DNA from: Takakia lepidozioides
Lineage: Eukaryota > Streptophyta > Takakiopsida > Takakiales > Takakiaceae
Direction of reading: 5' to 3'
Assembly: GCA_030704615.1 (NCBI GenBank)
Contig: CM060731.1
Location: 11,284,001-11,348,000, forward strand
Length of the DNA stretch: 64,000 nt
Shown here: positions 47,614-59,079 of the stretch, one piece after another
Position numbering within the stretch: the first letter of the stretch is position 1
Layout: each line of letters opens with the position of its first letter
The notes under the pieces: generated by a model
Databases searched by the model: none
Told to the model about the DNA's origin: nothing
The model's input: only the letters and a program-made list of their open reading frames with translations
Program-made: the position numbers and the translations under genes

Positions 47614-48295
47614 TGTCGCGGCCCTTTGCCTTGAGGGCAGGGGGGTCGGGACACATGAGGGGCTGCCCCTGTGGTGGGGGCAGCGGCAGCGATAGGTATG
47701 GGGGGCTGAAGCACCCTTGAGTGCCCAAGGCACTCAGGGAAGCGGAGGCGCTCACTAGGTGGAGCCCCGCACACCAGATTGCGGTGGGGGTGACATAGGA
47801 CTCACCATGGGGGCGGAGACCTCGTGGTGGGAGTCGTGGGGAGTCTTGGGACTCATCACGGTCCATAGGGGCCGTGGTGAGTGGGCCAAGACTCACCGCG
47901 ACTCATCACCAGGAGTCGAGGGTTTTCGTGGTGGTTCGCCATAAAATGGCATGGCTGGTTGTGAAACCCCCGCGGACAGCTACAGAAGTATATATAAGGG
48001 GAGTAGTGACCCCGAGAACGGTGCAAGCCCGTTGGTGACCAAAAACTAGTGAGTAAGCGAGCGAGCCGGAAAGCGACCAAAGAGTGGGGAGCTGTTCCGG
48101 ACTGCCATCTACCAAAGGGAATTCTCCTAGTCCCAAACAGGTGGAGGGTTTAGTGGGAAGCAAAGGGGGACCGTTATGTCCCGGTGAGCAGCCGAAGCTC
48201 CAAGTTGGCCCGGGCGGCCAGGTTGGAGTCAGGCGCGCGCATCAAAGCGAGTACTATGACTTGAAGGGGAGCTTACCGAAGTGAGGTGCGCGACA
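47614..48295 (+). repeat. Ty3 copy 2 5' LTR
   Basis: 682 bp, TGTCGCG...CGCGACA, TATA box at about 47988-47999 (GTATATATAAGG). It lacks the extra 44 bp seen in the 3' LTR of copy 1. Confidence 0.93.
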
Positions 48296-48297
48296 CT

Positions 48298-48309
48298 TGG
48301 TATCAGAGC
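48298..48309 (+). other. Primer binding site of Ty3 copy 2
   Basis: TGGTATCAGAGC two bases after the 5' LTR, identical to copy 1. Confidence 0.93.
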
Positions 48310-48350
48310 TTAGAGTTCAGTATGCGATCGTCCTTGGGATTGGCCTCATC

Positions 48351-49450
48351 ATGGGGTCGGGCAAGCCAAAGCGAAAGCGGAACGGCCCAAAAGATGATGA
48401 TCCTGGTGAGCCCGATGGGGGCGACGTGTCACCGAAGCGAAGCGGCTGTTTGAGGAAGCGACGCAGGTTTCTGAAAGCGAGGCCGCTCAAGAGCGGGATG
48501 AATCCGAGGAGTCGGAGCCCGATGAATCCGTGAGAGCTCCGACCGACCAACAGATGCCTCCCATGCCGGCAGTCTTTTGGGAAGGGTTGTTGGCGCAGTT
48601 TGGCGGGACGTTGAAAGACGTGTTGAAGGCGGCTAATGCCACTTCCACTAAGGCAAAGTTTAAGGTGAAGCCTAAGGAACCCGGCACCTTCGAGGGCGTC
48701 CGAAATCGGAAGGCACTCAACACCTGGCTCCTGGAGCTAGAGCAGTACTTCCGGGCGGCCAAGTTGAGTGACGAGGATCGGGTGGAAGTGGCTCCCACCT
48801 ATTTGAGGGCTATGCTCAACAATGGTGGCAGAATGCCTTCACGACCGAGGCCCAAGCCCGGAAACCTTGAACTGGAGTGGGTTCAAGGAATTGATGAAGA
48901 TACAGTTTGTGCCCCTCAACGCGTCCTGGCTTGCCCGGGACAAGATGAGGAATTTGAAGCAAACAGATGACATTCGGGGGTATGTCCAGGCTTTCAATGT
49001 GCTGTTGTTCGAAGTCGCGGACATGGCAGAACTAGAAATGGTCTTCAACTTTGTGGCGGGACTGGCCCCATGGGCCAGGCGGAAGTTGGAGGAAAGCCAC
49101 CCAAGACTTTGAACGAGGCAATTGAGAGGGCTGAATGTTTCTCGGATGTCCCTAGGGGTGAGAGACAAGGCCGTACGGAGCTGAACCACAAGAAGACCCG
49201 GCGGGAAGGTGACTCTTTCCGACCGGAAAAGAAGTGGGATAGGCCACGCGGCGGACAATGGCACGTGGAAATCGAAGGGAGGGCCTTCACACGTCAAGGC
49301 GGCACCCGGTGCTTCGAAAGGAAAAGCGGGTGGAGCGGCTTATGGCGGACAGAAGGCGACCTTTGATGGAGTGTGTTTCAATTGCGGGGAGCCCGGGCAC
49401 ATGGCCAAGAAGTGCACGAAGCCCTGGCAATTGAACATGACTTGGGCGAC
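48351..49450 (+). pseudogene. Ty3 copy 2 gag
   Basis: It begins MGSGKPKRKRNGPKDDD. A 5-bp duplication (GAAGC, near 48436) shifts the frame early, so the native start no longer reads into the gag core. The core is open from about 48530 (FWEGLLAQFGGTLKDVLK, LNTWLLELEQYFRAAK, then FNFVAGLAPWARRKLEE after further shifts). The CCHC knuckle CFNCGEPGHMAKKC is at about 49376-49417. Confidence 0.9.
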
Positions 49451-49559
49451 CACGGAGCTGTCGGAAGATACCATCAGTCGCTTGGTGGAAGCGGTGGTCG
49501 CCAGGACTTGCAAGGTAGGCAAATTTTCTTGTGAGTTGTATCAGGAAACTGGCGCCTTA

Positions 49560-52500
49560 CGAAAAGGGAGTCAGTTATTGTTCGTGGATGGGATAATATC
49601 CGGAACTAATGTGTCGTTGTTGGTGGACACAGGAGCGTCGCACTCCTTCATGACACCGGCAACGGCACAAAAGCTGGGACTCCCGACAAGTGACGTGGGG
49701 CCTCTATTGAGGTGCGTTCTGCCAAAGGAGAACCACAGTTGGCGACAAGGTTGGCGTTTGATGTTCCTCTTCAACTGGGGAGTTGGGAGGGACGTGAGAA
49801 CTTCACCATCTGCGAGATCGAGGAGTAGATCTCATTTTGGGGATGACCTTTTTGAGCAAATCCGGAGCGGTCATAGATGGCCGCAAGAGAGTAGTCACGC
49901 TGCCATGTAGGAATGGTGGCGAGGTTTTACGAGTGTCGGAAACGCCCAAATCCGTGGAAGGGCAAATAAACCTCTTGTCAGCAAGGGAGTGGGCCGTGGA
50001 GGAGGCACACGAACCCCAGTTTTTGCTTTACATTAGAGAAGTGAAGGGAAAAGGCGATGGGAGCCGAGCCCAGATTGGATCAAGGGGATTTTGGAGAAAT
50101 ACCAGGATGTGATGCCGGAGGATTTACCAAGCGGCTTGCCACCGCGAAGAGGAGTTGACCACAAGATTGAGGTGATACCGGGAACAGAACCGCCTGCCAA
50201 GGCACCCTACCGGTTGAGCCACAGGGAGTTGGTCGAGTTGAAGACTCAGCTCAAGGATCTAATGTCAAAGGGGTACATCCGGCCGAGTAAGTCACCTTAC
50301 GGAGCCCCGGTGCTATTTGCAGACAAGAAGGATGGGACGCTGCTGATGTGTGTCGATTACAGGGCTTTGAATAAGGTGACTATCAAAAACCGGTACCCTT
50401 TGCCAAGGATTGACGACCTCTTCGATCGGTTGGCAGGAGCGAAGTATTTCAGCCGGATCGACTTGCGCTCCGGCTATCATCAAATTCGGGTGGCGGAAGG
50501 AGATGAGGAGAAGACCGCGTGCAGGACAAGGTATGGTTCATATGAGTTCTTGGTGATGCCTTTTGGGCTCACCAATGCACCAGCGACATTTAGCACGCTG
50601 ATGAACAGCCTTTTTCAGGAGTGGTTGGATGACTTTGTGATCGTGTACATCGACGACATCTTGGTGTACTCGAAAACAAAGGAGGAGCACCTGGAGCACC
50701 CCAAAAGGGTGTTCCAAAAATTGCGAGAAGGGAAGCTGTATGCCAAAGCTTCAAAGTGCGAATTCGGGGTCACAAAAGTGGAGTTCTTGGGGCATGTGAT
50801 TACACAGGATGGGATCAAATGGATGACAGAAAGGTGAGGGCGATCTTGGACTGGGAGCCTCCGACTTCGGTCCCGGAGTGCGATCCTTCCTAGGACTCGC
50901 CTCCTATTACCGGAAGTATGTGAGAAATTTCGCCAAGATCGCGGGGCCGCTGTCGGACCTTCTGTGTAAATCCAAAGTCTGGGTATGGAATACATTTTGT
51001 GGCCAAGCTTTTGCTGAATTGAAGCAGCGGATGGCGGAAGCTCCAGTCTTGAAAATCCTGGAGTTCGATCGTACATTTGAGATTCATACAGATGCGTCGG
51101 ACTTCGCGATTGGGGTGTACTTATGCAAGATGGACGTCCAGTGGCTTACGAAAGTAAGAAACTGAATGAAGTGGAGCGACGGTGGCCGACGCACGAAAAA
51201 GAGATGAAGGCGGTGGTGCATTGCCTTGAGCTTTGGCGCCACTATGTTGGTTCCAACCCAGTGAAGGTGTTCACGGACAATGTCACAGTGAAGTATTTTG
51301 CCACGCAGCCCAAGTTGTCCCCAAAACAACTTAGGTGGCAAGATACTTTGGCGGTGTTCGACGTGGATATCCAGTACAAACCGGGACGGGACAATGTGGT
51401 GGCCGATGCTTTAAGTAGAAAGCAGCAGCTCTTGTTGGTGTACAAGGGCGAGACGGCACTCCAAAGGAAGATCCGGAAGGCTTGCCGGAAGGATGAGCTG
51501 GCGAAGTCCGTGATGCAGGACTTGAGGATGGGGGTTAAATCGCAGTTCCACTTGCAAAATGGACTGCTCCGGTATAAGCAAAAACGTCTCTACGTGCCAA
51601 AGGGAGGGATCAGAGATAGCCTCTTGAGAGAATGCCATGATAGCCCGCTTGCGGGCCACGACGGAGCCAAGCGCACTGCGGCACTCCTGAAGAAAGAGTA
51701 TTTCTGGCCCAAACTGAGGGAGGAGGCAGAGGAGTATGTCAAGACATGCACCACATGCCAACAAAACCGGAGCGAGTACAAAAAGCAAGCGGGGCTGTTA
51801 CAACCCTTGCCGATTCCAGAGGGGACTTGGGAAAGCGTCTCGATGGATTTCATGACTACTATGCCGCTGTCAAAAGGATTCGATGCAATCATGGTGGTGG
51901 TGGATAGGTTCAGTAAAATGGGCCATTTCATCCCCACCAAGGAGACGGCAACGGCGCAGGAGACAGGGCGACTTTACTTCGCCCACGTCTTAAAGCATCA
52001 TGGAGTCCCGAAGGATATTGTCTCGGACCGCGATCCAAAGTTTACGAGTAAATTTTGGAGGACACTTTGGAAGAAGATGGGGACGAGGCTGAAGATGAGC
52101 ACCGCCTTCCGACCTACGACGGACGGCCAAACGGAAAGAGTGAATTCCGTAGTGAAGCAGATCTTGCGGAATTACGTGTCGGCAGACCAATCAGACTCGA
52201 TGGAACACTTAGACGCGGCAGAGTTCTGTTATAATAACACAGAACACTCCGCAACGGGAGTTTCCCCTTTCGTATTGGTCTATGGAAAAGCACCTCTGGT
52301 GCCGACAAGTTGGGCCGCCCAGGACGTTGAGGAACCGGCAGTAGCGGCGGTATTGGAAGAACGCGAGCGTTTGTTGAAGCTCGCAAAGTACAACATTGCC
52401 AAAGCTAGGAAACGGTATGAAAGGCAGGCGAATCGGAAGCGGAGGGAAGTGAAGTTTGAGGCAGGTACAGAGGTCTGGTTGAACATCAAAAATTTCCGAC

Positions 52501-52964
52501 TACCTCCGGAAGTGAGTCCGAAGTTCGTACCTCCGTATGCGGGACCCTTTCGCATTCGGAAGGTTATGAATGAGGATGTGTATGAATTGGAGCTGCCGAC
52601 AAACAGTAAGGTGCACCCAGTATTCCATGTATCCCTTTTGAAGCCTTACTTCAAAGATGAAGCGCGTCCGAATCGGCATCAAGTGTTGCGTCCGCCACCT
52701 ATGCTGTTGGATCATGAAAATGAACCTGAGTACGAGGTGGAGGCAATACTTAAGTCGAGGAGGTTCAGGAACGAGAAACGGAGTATCTCGTCAAATGGAA
52801 GGGCTATCATCATGTGGAGGCATCTTGGGTGCGTGCCTCAGAAATGGGAAACGCATCCGAGGCGGTTGCAGCTTTCGAAGGGCGACCTCAAAAGCGGAAG
52901 AAGCGTTGATGGGGACATCAACCTTGGAGCGTGGGGGAGGAAATGCATGCTTAGCCCGGCTTAG
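49560..52964 (+). pseudogene. Ty3 copy 2 pol (PR-RT-RH-IN-chromodomain)
   Basis: The protease has the intact D-T-G-A-S active site near 49626. Reverse transcriptase is open at 50091-50837 with YIDD near 50646. RNase H starts near 50880 and, after one shift near 51120, joins a 613-codon frame (51123-52964). This holds RNase H (TDNVTVKYF, DALSRK), the integrase HHCC finger (HDSPLAGHDG, CTTC), the D-D-E core (MDFMTTMP, SDRDPKF, GQTERVN) and the integrase tail. A chromodomain begins at EPEYEVEAILKSRRF (about 52723) and, after a 1-base shift near 52770, would read EYLVKWKGYHHVEASW. Chromodomains mark the chromovirus branch and steer integration in chromatin. Confidence 0.92.
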
Positions 52965-52965
52965 C

Positions 52966-53815
52966 TAGCTTAGGAATCCGATTACAAAAACTTGTATTCT
53001 ACAAAAATTTGTTATAAAGGAAATGGGTTCCAAATGTTGTGCGTCCTATTTTGTTTGGAATGGTGATACATGGTATGGTTGGCTACTGTGTAGAATGCAT
53101 GCTAGCTTATAAAAGTGGGAGAGGTAAATTGGGTTAATCGTGTGTTTGCGTAGTGCCGAAATCGGGTGACCCCCATCCAAGGGGCAAGGAAACTTGCGAC
53201 TTCTTTGGGAGTTCACGTGCTAGTGCGCACCTGGCGCGTGCGCGTACTATAACTGAGCTACCGAGGGGGTTGCCTTGTAGTGCGGGCTAACGCGAAAGCT
53301 ACGTGCTTCCGTTCACGTACTATAATCGTGTAGCCTCGGGACGAAGTCGTAGTGCGGCTTCGGCGTGTTCCCGTACCTCAGGTCAGCATTCCAAGGCGGA
53401 CCCAATTGTAGTGATTGGGGCACACGGTTGGTTCAAGGTTATCTTCCTAGTCAACGAGGGTTCCAGGTGAACCCTTGCTCAAGGTGATGCCAAAAGCGGC
53501 ATCATGAGCGATCGCAAGCAATGTTGTTGCAGTAAGGCGATTCGATCCTCGGGGAGGATCGTTCCTTGGCCTTGAAGTAGGCCAAGAAGAGTGCACTGGG
53601 AGGAGCTGGAGAGGCTCCACCCTTGGCCGGGACTTGGAGGAAGTCGGCCGAACTAGCTAGTGGAGGGTAGAGTCAAGTGTGGGGTTTGGTTCTTTGCCAT
53701 GGGACGCCATGGTACGGAAACAAACTCCTTGATGTGGGACGCCACAACTTGGATGTTCGTTTCTACAAAATGGACAAGTCGATGAGGACATCGACTCCCT
53801 GTTGGTAGGGGTGTG
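52966..53815 (+). other. Ty3 copy 2 non-coding 3' spacer
   Basis: Near-identical to 35190-36080. No coding capacity. Confidence 0.8.
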
Positions 53816-54488
53816 TGTCGCGGCCCTTTGCCTTGAGGGCAGGGTGGTCGGGACACATGAGGGGCTGCCCCTGTGGTGGGGGCAGCGGCAGCGATAGGTA
53901 TGGGGGGCTGAAGCTCTTTCCGGCTCGCTCGCTTACTCACTAGTTTTTGGTCACCAACGGGCTTGCACCGTTCTCGGGGTCACTACTCCCCTTATATATA
54001 CTTTTGTAGCTGTCCGCGGGGGTTTCACAACCAGCCATGCCATTTTATGGCGAACCACCACGAAAACCCTCGACTCCTGGTGATGAGTCGCGGTGAGTCT
54101 TGGCCCACTCACCACGGCCCCTATGGACCGTGATGAGTCCCAAGACTCCCCACGACTCCCACCACGAGGTCTCCGCCCCCATGGTGAGTCCTATGCCACC
54201 CCCACCGCAATCTGGTGTGCGGGGCTCCACCTAGTGAGCGCCTCCGCTTCCCTGAGTGCCTTGGGCACCAAAGAGTGGGGAGCTGTTCCGGACTGCCATC
54301 TACCAAAGGGAATTCTCCTAGTCCCAAACAGGTGGAGGGTTTAGTGGGAAGCGGAGGGGGACCGTTATGTCCCGGTGAGCAGCCGAAGCTCCAAGTTGGC
54401 CTGGGCGGCCAGGTTGGGAGTCAGGCGCGCGCATCAAAGCGAGTAACTATGACTTGAAGGGGAGCTTACCGAAGTGAGGTGCGCGACA
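53816..54488 (+). repeat. Ty3 copy 2 3' LTR with internal inversion
   Basis: Both outer ends match the 5' LTR, but 53914-54267 is the reverse complement of the corresponding 5' LTR segment (about 47722-48074). The breakpoints are CTGAAG|CTCTTTCC and TTGGGCA|CCAAAGAG. About 10 bp are lost at each. The LTR TATA box now lies on the minus strand near 53992-54001. Confidence 0.93.
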
Positions 54489-54493
54489 ACTTG
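54489..54493. repeat. 5-bp target-site duplication ACTTG, right of Ty3 copy 2
   Basis: Exact match to 47609-47613. Confidence 0.9.
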
Positions 54494-54960
54494 ATCCGAG
54501 ATCATTTTATATAGCTGGGCCACTAACCATTTGGCCCTCTATTGGACGTTGAACGTCCAATTTTGGAATTGTCCCCAACGGAAACATCATCTTGTTGTAT
54601 TAGTGCAAGATTTTATGTCAATATGAAATTTTGTTCTCCTTTTCTAATTTGTGTCGCTCTTTTAAGGAATCCAATATGTCCTTCCATTGTTTCATCGTCT
54701 TCTCATGACCACCTTTTGCATTGAACTGATTCATTAACATTTTCCAATCTTTTTTTCTGGACGTTAAAGTGACTTTATCTTATCTTTTTTCCTAAAATTA
54801 CCAGCATAAGTAGATTGCTCTCATGTATAGCAGGAGGTAAGTAGAAGTAACAAGTGGCTCCGCCACAAGAGGCTCTGTCCTTCGGTGATTTTGGGGTTAT
54901 TGTTTTATACTTTTTCCATGGCTTCATGAATCATGCCCATCAACCCTCCAGAGACTAGGC
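54494..54960. other. Short intervening stretch between Ty3 copy 2 and the Harbinger element
   Basis: No gene seen. Its right edge (CCCATCAACCCTCC.GAGACTAGGC, 54935-54960) belongs to a tandem repeat whose second unit lies at 60798-60825, beyond the Harbinger element. Confidence 0.6.
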
Positions 54961-54963
54961 TTA
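54961..54963. repeat. TTA target-site duplication, left of the Harbinger element
   Basis: TTA precedes GAGCGTCCTTCCATGT; TTA also follows the inverted end at 60762-60764. Three-base TTA/TAA duplications are standard for PIF/Harbinger. Confidence 0.75.
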
Positions 54964-55207
54964 GAGCGTCCTTCCATGTGGGAGGAGCCCGGCCCGCAAA
55001 AAAAAAAGTTCGCCGGGTGCTAAAAAAATGGTCGGGTTCCCTCGAGCATTTCCAATGTCTTGTGGAGCTCGGCGGCCGAGTGATCGTTTTGGACTTTAGT
55101 GTGACGTGGTAGAGTTGAACACATTTTGGCGCGAAGAAGCTGTGAGCATACGAAAGATTTCGTCTCACTACGAACAACATGGGATAGCTTGGCTACGATG
55201 ACGATGG

Positions 55208-55822
55208 GTGATTGGCGCCTGCATAATGAGGAGACCGGTAGTGAACACAGTGTTATGCAGAAGAATCTATAGGGTATGGAGCGCCACAAGGTTGGCTCCA
55301 GGACGAGTTTACAAACATGGAAAATGGACTCTGCCTGAGACGATGACGTTGGTGGAGTGCAAACGGATAGACTGGGAGAAACATGGACCTGGAGCAAACA
55401 GGCAAGCTTTGATGGCCACGGCTGCTGAAAGATGGGCAGTCATGGAGGAGATGGTGAAGCGTGGAGTGTTACGATCCAAAAACCAATGTCAGAAAAAATG
55501 GGAGCAACTATCATCTGATTTCAAGAAGGTGTTTGATTATGAAAGATGTATTCCGTCTGGCCGTCAGAGCTACTTTTAGATGAGTCCTCAAGAGAGTAAG
55601 GAGAGCAGAACCCCGAAATTTCCAAAAGCCATCATGCTTGATGAGACAATGTACAAACATTTGTGCGAATGGTTTCCTCTCAAATCGCAAGTTGTTGATC
55701 CGGGCAACCTACCTATCAACACATCATCAAGAAGACCATCAAGTAGAGGTGCATTCATCTTCAACCTAGCTTCAATAAAAATGAACAAAATTTCTACTAC
55801 TTCGGGGCCACTTCCTCCATAA
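55208..55822 (+). pseudogene. Harbinger-associated Myb/SANT-like DNA-binding protein
   Basis: The frame from 55208 contains a trihelix/Myb-SANT-like domain at about 55313-55580: KWTLPETMTLVECKRIDWEK, SKNQCQKKWEQLSSDFKKVF and DYERCIPSG. After an in-frame TAG (55577) it continues in phase with MSPQESKESRTPKFPK and YKHLCEWF, the usual end of this domain. In other Harbingers this protein binds the transposase and carries it to the element ends. An acidic segment near 58644-58760 (VETEEVQTEDMEEDVEDAYY) may have been a later exon of the same gene. Confidence 0.72.
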
Positions 55823-56720
55823 ACACCTTGAATGGTACCTAAACATGTCCAATTGCCGTGTGCCATGGCATTCTAGATTGCCAACAAGTAACATCATGCA
55901 CCTACCAATGCCTTTTAGGCTTCTGAATTTTTCCAGATTTTCAGATGCCCCCCCAAGCGGTGGTGTCAATTTATGTGAGTTTCAGGAGTGTTTCCTCCTT
56001 GAACATCTTGAATGGTACCTAAGCATATCCATTTGTAGTGTACCATGACATTCTACATTGCTAACAACTATCATCATGCACATACCAATGCCTTTTAGGC
56101 TTCTGAATTTTTTCCAGAGTTTTAGATGCCCCCCCGAGCGGCGGTGTCAGTTTTTGTGACTTTCAAAAGTGCTGCCTCCTTCAACACCTTGAATGGTACT
56201 TAAACTTGTCCAATTCTAGTGAACCATGGCATTCCAGATTGCTAACAAGTAGCATCATGCACCTACCAATGCTTTTTAGGCTTCTGATTATTTTCCATAG
56301 TTTTTAGATGCCTCTCCGAGCAGCGGTGTCAATTTCTGTGACTTTGGAAAGTGTTGTCTCCTTCAACACCTTGAATGGTACCTAAACTTGTTCAATTCTA
56401 GTGAGCCATGGCATTCTAGATTGCTAACAAGTACTCTGATGTATCAATGAATGCCTTATCCTTTTTTGATTTTTTTTCAGACTTTTAGTTGATACTTTCC
56501 AGGTCTGATTTCCTTTCCAGCTATGAGTTTCGAGACTGGTGCCTCTTTGAAACACCTTCAATGGCACTTCAACTTGTCCAATTGTAGTGAGCCTTGGCAT
56601 TATAGATTGCTAACAAGTATCATGACTCACCTAAAAACTCTTTTTAGGCTTCTGAATTTTCCATGGTTTTTAGATGCCCCCCGGAGCGGCGGTGTCAGTT
56701 TTGTGAAAAAGAACGATTTG
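55800..56720 (+). repeat. 181-bp tandem repeat, about five units
   Basis: Units recur at about 180-185 bp, marked by GAATGGTACCTAA (near 55830, 56010, 56192, 56373 and a variant at 56558), CTAACAAGTA.CATCATGCAC, TTTTAGGCTTCTGA and GATGCCCCCCCGAGCGGCGG. The last unit is the most diverged. It lies wholly inside the Harbinger element. Confidence 0.85.
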
Positions 56721-57049
56721 TCCAAAACTCAGAACTAGGGCGAGGTTACATAACAGCTCTATTGAGTATTGGGGAGGGGCTGAAAAACATTGAGAAAGCA
56801 ATAGCAAAACCTAGCAAGTGAATGCAATGAAGCAATCTCCAATCTATGATATGGATTGGATTAGTTCATACAAAAAGGAATACTCACATATGTATGAACA
56901 CATGTTTGAAATTGACTTGAAAATTTTTATTCATCATGATGGAAACGGATTCCCTCCAAGAGATACAGATGTTTTGGCAATGACCATTTGCATTTGTTGT
57001 GCTTCATCGAGCGACGCTACGGCGTGAGCGGTGAGCGCACGCTCACGCG

Positions 57050-57104
57050 GGGCTGACGTGGCGTGAGCTCAGGCTGACGTATTGTGCTCACGCCACGTCA
57101 GCCC
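57050..57104. repeat. Perfect GC-rich palindrome
   Basis: Arms GGGCTGACGTGGCGTGAGC (57050-57068) and its exact reverse complement (57086-57104) enclose 17 nt. Surrounding sequence is rich in CACGTCAGC and GCTCACGC words. Confidence 0.85.
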
Positions 57105-57595
57105 GAGCGGAGGCCACGTCAGCAAATGCCAAATGACGGGCGGTCGAAGAAAGGGCACCTATTCCCGTTGGACCTATATCCGTGGGAATAGGCATGTATA
57201 GTATAATGAAATTAAACCCCGTTATATAAGAAGACCCTATGGCTTCAATGAATAGGTAGGACTGTAAACCGCCGACCTATGCTGCATATTGCATACAAGA
57301 CAACAAAAGGCTCTTTTTGAGGTCTCTTCAGACAGCAACAGAAAGCATGGAGAGTAATTGAAAGGGATTGCATACATAGCAGAAATGGTGTGCTTTGAAG
57401 CACATCGTTTCTACCCCACCCAAAAGGCTTTTTTTGAGGTCTCTTCAGACAACAACAGAAAGCATGGAGGGTATTTGAAATGGATTGAATACATAACAAA
57501 AATAATGTGCTTCGAAGCATCTGGAAATGGGGTAAGGCAAGATTCTGTGCGGTGCCACACACCGTTTTTCCAACCAACCACACCACACCACTTTC

Positions 57596-58059
57596 CTACA
57601 TTGTTGTGAACCCCAAACAGCAGCCCCCATCACCTGTGCGGCCTTGCTTTCGTAGTATACATCCTCCACATCTTCCTCCATGTCCTCCGTCTGGAACCTC
57701 CTCTATCTCTACATGTGGGTTCTCGATAACCACTCTCTGCATCTTTCCCTGCAATGTTTCGACAGATGGGTCAGTACCCAGACTGCAGAGATGGTATGCG
57801 GTGCCGCACACCACCATCCTACACTGTTGTGAACCCCAAACAACAGCCTCCATTCCTACCCTTCCAGTCAAAGCACACATTCAGAGGGAGTTTAAACGGT
57901 GTGCGGCGCCGCAGACCGTTTGTGCATTTTTTTCTACCCCCTTCAACACTCCATGAGCTTGATGGGGTCCCGAATTCGGTGTTTTTCAATGGGCAGAAAG
58001 GGTGTGCGGCGCCGCACCTTTTTCTCTGCCCCTGTCTCTCCCTCTGTCCAATCAAGATG

Positions 58060-58122
<63 letters not shown>

Positions 58123-58321
58123 AATCAACCAAAAAAACAAATTAAAAAAAAAAACAAATTTCCCCTTGGTTGGTTGGGAAAACGGTATGCGGCTTCGCAT
58201 ACATTTTTTCCAACCAACCAGGAAAAAAAAATAAAAATAAAAATAAAATTCCCCTTGGTTGGTTGGAAAATAGTGTGCGGTGCCGCACACACTTTTTCCA
58301 ACCAACCAAGGGGAAAAAAAA

Positions 58322-58355
<34 letters not shown>

Positions 58356-58768
58356 GAAAAACGATGTGCTGCGCCGCACACCCTTTCTGCCCATTGAAAA
58401 ACACCGAATTCGGGACCCCATCAAGCTCATGGAGAAGGTTCCATGGAGTGTTAAAGGGGGTAGAGAAGAATGCACAAACGGTCTGCGGCGCCACACCCGT
58501 TTAAGCTCCCTCTGAATGTGTGCTCTGATTGGAATTGTAGGAATGGAGGTTGTTGTTTGGGGTTCACAACAATGTAGGAAAGTGCCGCTGCACACCATCT
58601 CTGCAGTCCGGGTACTGACCCGTCTGTCAAAACATTGCAGGGGAAGATGCAGAGAATGGTTGTCGAGAACCCACCTGTAGAGACAGAGGAGGTCCAGACG
58701 GAGGACATGGAGGAAGATGTGGAGGATGCATACTATGAAAGCAAGGAAGCGCAGGTGATGGGGAACCA
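57596..58768. repeat. Large foldback structure (inverted repeat) inside the Harbinger element
   Basis: The left arm (about 57596-58020) and right arm (about 58365-58768) are reverse complements with modest divergence, for example CGAATTCGG..TTTTTCAATGGGCAGAAAGG against CCTTTCTGCCCATTGAAAAA. The loop (58020-58365) holds a (GA)n tract, smaller palindromes built from CCCCTTGGTTGGTTGG and a T33 run. GTGCGGCGCCGCAC-like palindromes recur throughout. Both arms carry the acidic, exon-like segment described under the partner gene. Confidence 0.85.
58062..58120 (+). repeat. (GA)n microsatellite
   Basis: An uninterrupted AG/GA tract of nearly 60 bp in the loop of the foldback structure. Confidence 0.97.
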
Positions 58769-59079
58769 GAAAGTGAACTCGCAATTCGTAATCAACCACA
58801 TGGTTGTAGCAAGTGGGAGGTTGAGGATTCCGCTTTGTAGAATGGTCTCTATGCCGATTGTTCGACCACCGCTCAGTAGCGTTCTTCTGGGGTAGCTTAA
58901 GCTCCATGCCTAAGCATGCAATCACACTCCATCTCCCCAAACTTGACCCCCCCAAGACTGTTGCGATCATTCATGGGTTGTCGGAGGAGGAGATTCACTG
59001 GCCCACCATAGCCACGGTAACTGATTTTATCTTCGACCATGTGATGTAGTCTTTGATAAAATGTCGGACCAGCCGACAA

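Larger units (their letters stand above)
47614..54488 (+). mobile_element. Ty3-type chromovirus LTR retrotransposon, copy 2
   Basis: 6,875 bp, same family and domain order as copy 1, with its own 5-bp duplication (ACTTG). LTRs are 47614-48295 and 53816-54488. It keeps the gag order that is inverted in copy 1 and a 613-codon open frame through RNase H, integrase and the pol end. Several single-base shifts and a 354-bp inversion inside the 3' LTR are present. Confidence 0.95.

Noticed and set aside
58125-58970. 281-codon minus-strand frame with long Lys/Phe runs
   Set aside because: It runs through homopolymers and the foldback loop; composition is repeat-driven.
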